In this document: piece by piece, positions 13,094 to 14,224 of the stretch
How the letters are laid out: the number at the start of each line of letters is the position of its first letter
Numbering within the stretch: position 1 is the stretch's first letter
DNA from: RBG-16-66-20 sp039931635
GTDB taxonomy: Bacteria; Pseudomonadota; Gammaproteobacteria; Burkholderiales; SG8-39
Length of the DNA stretch: 14,224 nt
Direction: 5' to 3'
Assembly (NCBI GenBank): GCA_039931635.1
Contig: JBDTRO010000132.1
Coordinates: 1-14,224 of the forward strand
Position numbers and translations under genes: made by a program
The notes under the pieces: model-generated
What the model saw: only the letters and a program-made list of their open reading frames with translations
What the model was told of the DNA's origin: nothing
Database searches by the model: none

Positions 13094-14194
13094 ATGGAAA
13101 CCATCGTCCGCGCCGCCTGTCCGCACGACTGCCCCGATACCTGCGCCATGCTGGTGACCGTGAAGGACGGCGTGGCGGTGAAAGTGCAGGGCGATCCGCT
13201 GCATCCGTTCACCGACGGCTCGTTGTGCACCAAGGTCGCCCACTATACCGAGCGCACCTATTCGCCCGACCGCCTGCAGCATCCGCTCAAGCGCGTCGGG
13301 CCGAAGGGCAAGGGCGAATTCAGGCGCATCAGCTGGGACGAGGCGCTGGACGAAATCGCCGCGCGCCTGAAAGAGCTGGCCGGCGAAAATCCGGAGTCGA
13401 TCCTGCCGCTCAGCTATGCCGGCACCATGGGCATGCTGCAGTACAGCTCGATGGATCGGCGTTTTTTCCACAAGCTGGGCGCCTCGCAGCTGGAGCGCAC
13501 GCTCTGTTCGTCGGCCGGCAAGGCGGGCATCAAGGCGACGCTCGGCGGCAGCTACGGCATGGACCCCGAGCACTACCCGGATTCGAAGCTGATCGTGATC
13601 TGGGGCTCCAACCCGATCGCCTCAAACCTGCATTTCTGGACGCGCGCGCAGGAAGCCAAGCGGCGCGGCGCGAAGCTGGTCGCCATCGATCCCTACCGCA
13701 GCCTGACCGCGGAGAAATGCAGCCAGCACATCGCGCTGCTGCCCGGCACCGATGGCGCGCTCGCGCTCGGCATGATGCACGTACTGGTCGCCGAAGGCAT
13801 GATCGACGAGGACTACGTCTCGAAGTACACGCTGGGATATGAAGAACTGAGGGAAAGGCTCAGGCAGTATCCGCCCGAATGGGCCGCGGCGACCTGCGGC
13901 ATCACGCTCGAAGAAGTGGTGCAACTGGCGCGCGACTACGGCACCGTGAAGCCGGCCGCGATCCGCCTCAATTACGGCATGCAGCGTCATGCCGGCGGCG
14001 GCATTGCCGCGCGCACCATCGCCTGCCTGCCGGCGCTCACCGGCGCATGGCGCGATCCCGCGGGCGGCATCCTGCTCACGACGGCCGATAACTACCACTT
14101 CGACCACGCGAAACTCGAACGGCCGGACCTCATGCCCACGCCGGCGCCCCGGGTCATCAACCATTCGAAGCTGGGCGATGCGCTCACGGCTTGA
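13094..14194 (+). CDS. Molybdopterin oxidoreductase (formate-dehydrogenase-like), C-terminal half missing
   Basis: This is a DMSO-reductase-superfamily molybdoenzyme. Of 366 residues, the first holds a 4Fe-4S site, Cys9-x3-Cys13-x3-Cys17-x27-Cys45 ('ACPHDCPDTC', 'LCTKVA'), then 'RISWDEALDEIA' (78-89), a probable Mo-ligand Cys138 in 'ERTLCSSAGKAG', 'IVIWGSNPIASNLHFW' (167-182), 'RGAKLVAIDPYRS' (191-203) and 'LLPGTDGALALGMMHVL' (215-231). Family members run to about 680-710 residues with a C-terminal molybdopterin-dinucleotide domain; here a TGA (14192-14194) ends the frame about half way, 30 bp before the window edge. This may be a frameshift, a real nonsense change or an assembly end. ATG 13094 starts 9 bp after glcF with no clear Shine-Dalgarno, so the gene is probably in the same operon. 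Its substrate is unknown. Confidence 0.8.
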   Translation: METIVRAACPHDCPDTCAMLVTVKDGVAVKVQGDPLHPFTDGSLCTKVAHYTERTYSPDRLQHPLKRVGPKGKGEFRRISWDEALDEIAARLKELAGENPESILPLSYAGTMGMLQYSSMDRRFFHKLGASQLERTLCSSAGKAGIKATLGGSYGMDPEHYPDSKLIVIWGSNPIASNLHFWTRAQEAKRRGAKLVAIDPYRSLTAEKCSQHIALLPGTDGALALGMMHVLVAEGMIDEDYVSKYTLGYEELRERLRQYPPEWAAATCGITLEEVVQLARDYGTVKPAAIRLNYGMQRHAGGGIAARTIACLPALTGAWRDPAGGILLTTADNYHFDHAKLERPDLMPTPAPRVINHSKLGDALTA

Positions 14195-14224
14195 CCCCGT
14201 CAAGAAGGTTGCGCTAACGATACG

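Noticed and set aside
1..14224. CRISPR array, tRNA or rRNA genes, transposase or phage genes
   Set aside because: I scanned for evenly spaced repeats, cloverleaf-like stretches and mobile-element protein motifs and saw none; a covariance-model search would be needed to exclude small RNAs.

Overview
This is a 14.2 kb stretch of dense, high-GC proteobacterial chromosome. The glycolate oxidase and hydroxypyruvate isomerase genes, the AapJ-type binding protein, the Shine-Dalgarno spacing and the Arg/Ala/Gly-rich proteins fit a betaproteobacterium (Burkholderiales or Nitrosomonadales-like). That placement is inference; no rRNA or marker gene is present. I see no tRNA, rRNA, CRISPR array, insertion sequence or phage gene.

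Left part (1-5000, all minus strand). Reading in the direction of transcription: an OmpA-like domain protein, a LapA-domain membrane protein and an MscS channel form a tight operon behind a good sigma-70-type promoter (TTTACA-N17-TATACT). They are followed by an SLC13/DASS-type permease with two TrkA-C domains and by an amino-acid ABC transporter binding protein (AapJ type) that runs off the left edge. The OmpA-like protein is odd: it has no signal peptide and lacks the Asp that normally binds diaminopimelate.

Middle part (5000-8130). A 389-bp divergent intergenic region holds the promoter, a CCCGCT x4 tandem repeat and a CTAG-rich palindrome. It separates the envelope operon from a plus-strand two-TM potassium channel with a TrkA-N (RCK) domain. 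The channel gene converges on a SulP anion transporter. The two stop codons overlap inside a perfect 15-bp palindrome, so both proteins end in Gln-Ala-Ala.

Right part (8130-14224, mainly plus strand). This is a glycolate-use cluster: hydroxypyruvate isomerase (hyi), glcD, glcE, glcF, then a molybdopterin oxidoreductase. GlcDEF oxidises glycolate to glyoxylate. Hyi interconverts hydroxypyruvate and tartronate semialdehyde, the next stage when glyoxylate is taken through carboligation to glycerate. A small membrane-anchored, TPR-like protein is encoded antisense between glcE and glcF. The molybdopterin oxidoreductase stops at about half the usual length just before the window edge.

Most of the window is ordinary transport and central metabolism. 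I found no convincing new multi-gene system. The items most worth a second look are the atypical OmpA-like protein with its LapA/MscS partners, the antisense gene splitting glcDEF, and the truncated molybdoenzyme linked to glycolate oxidation.
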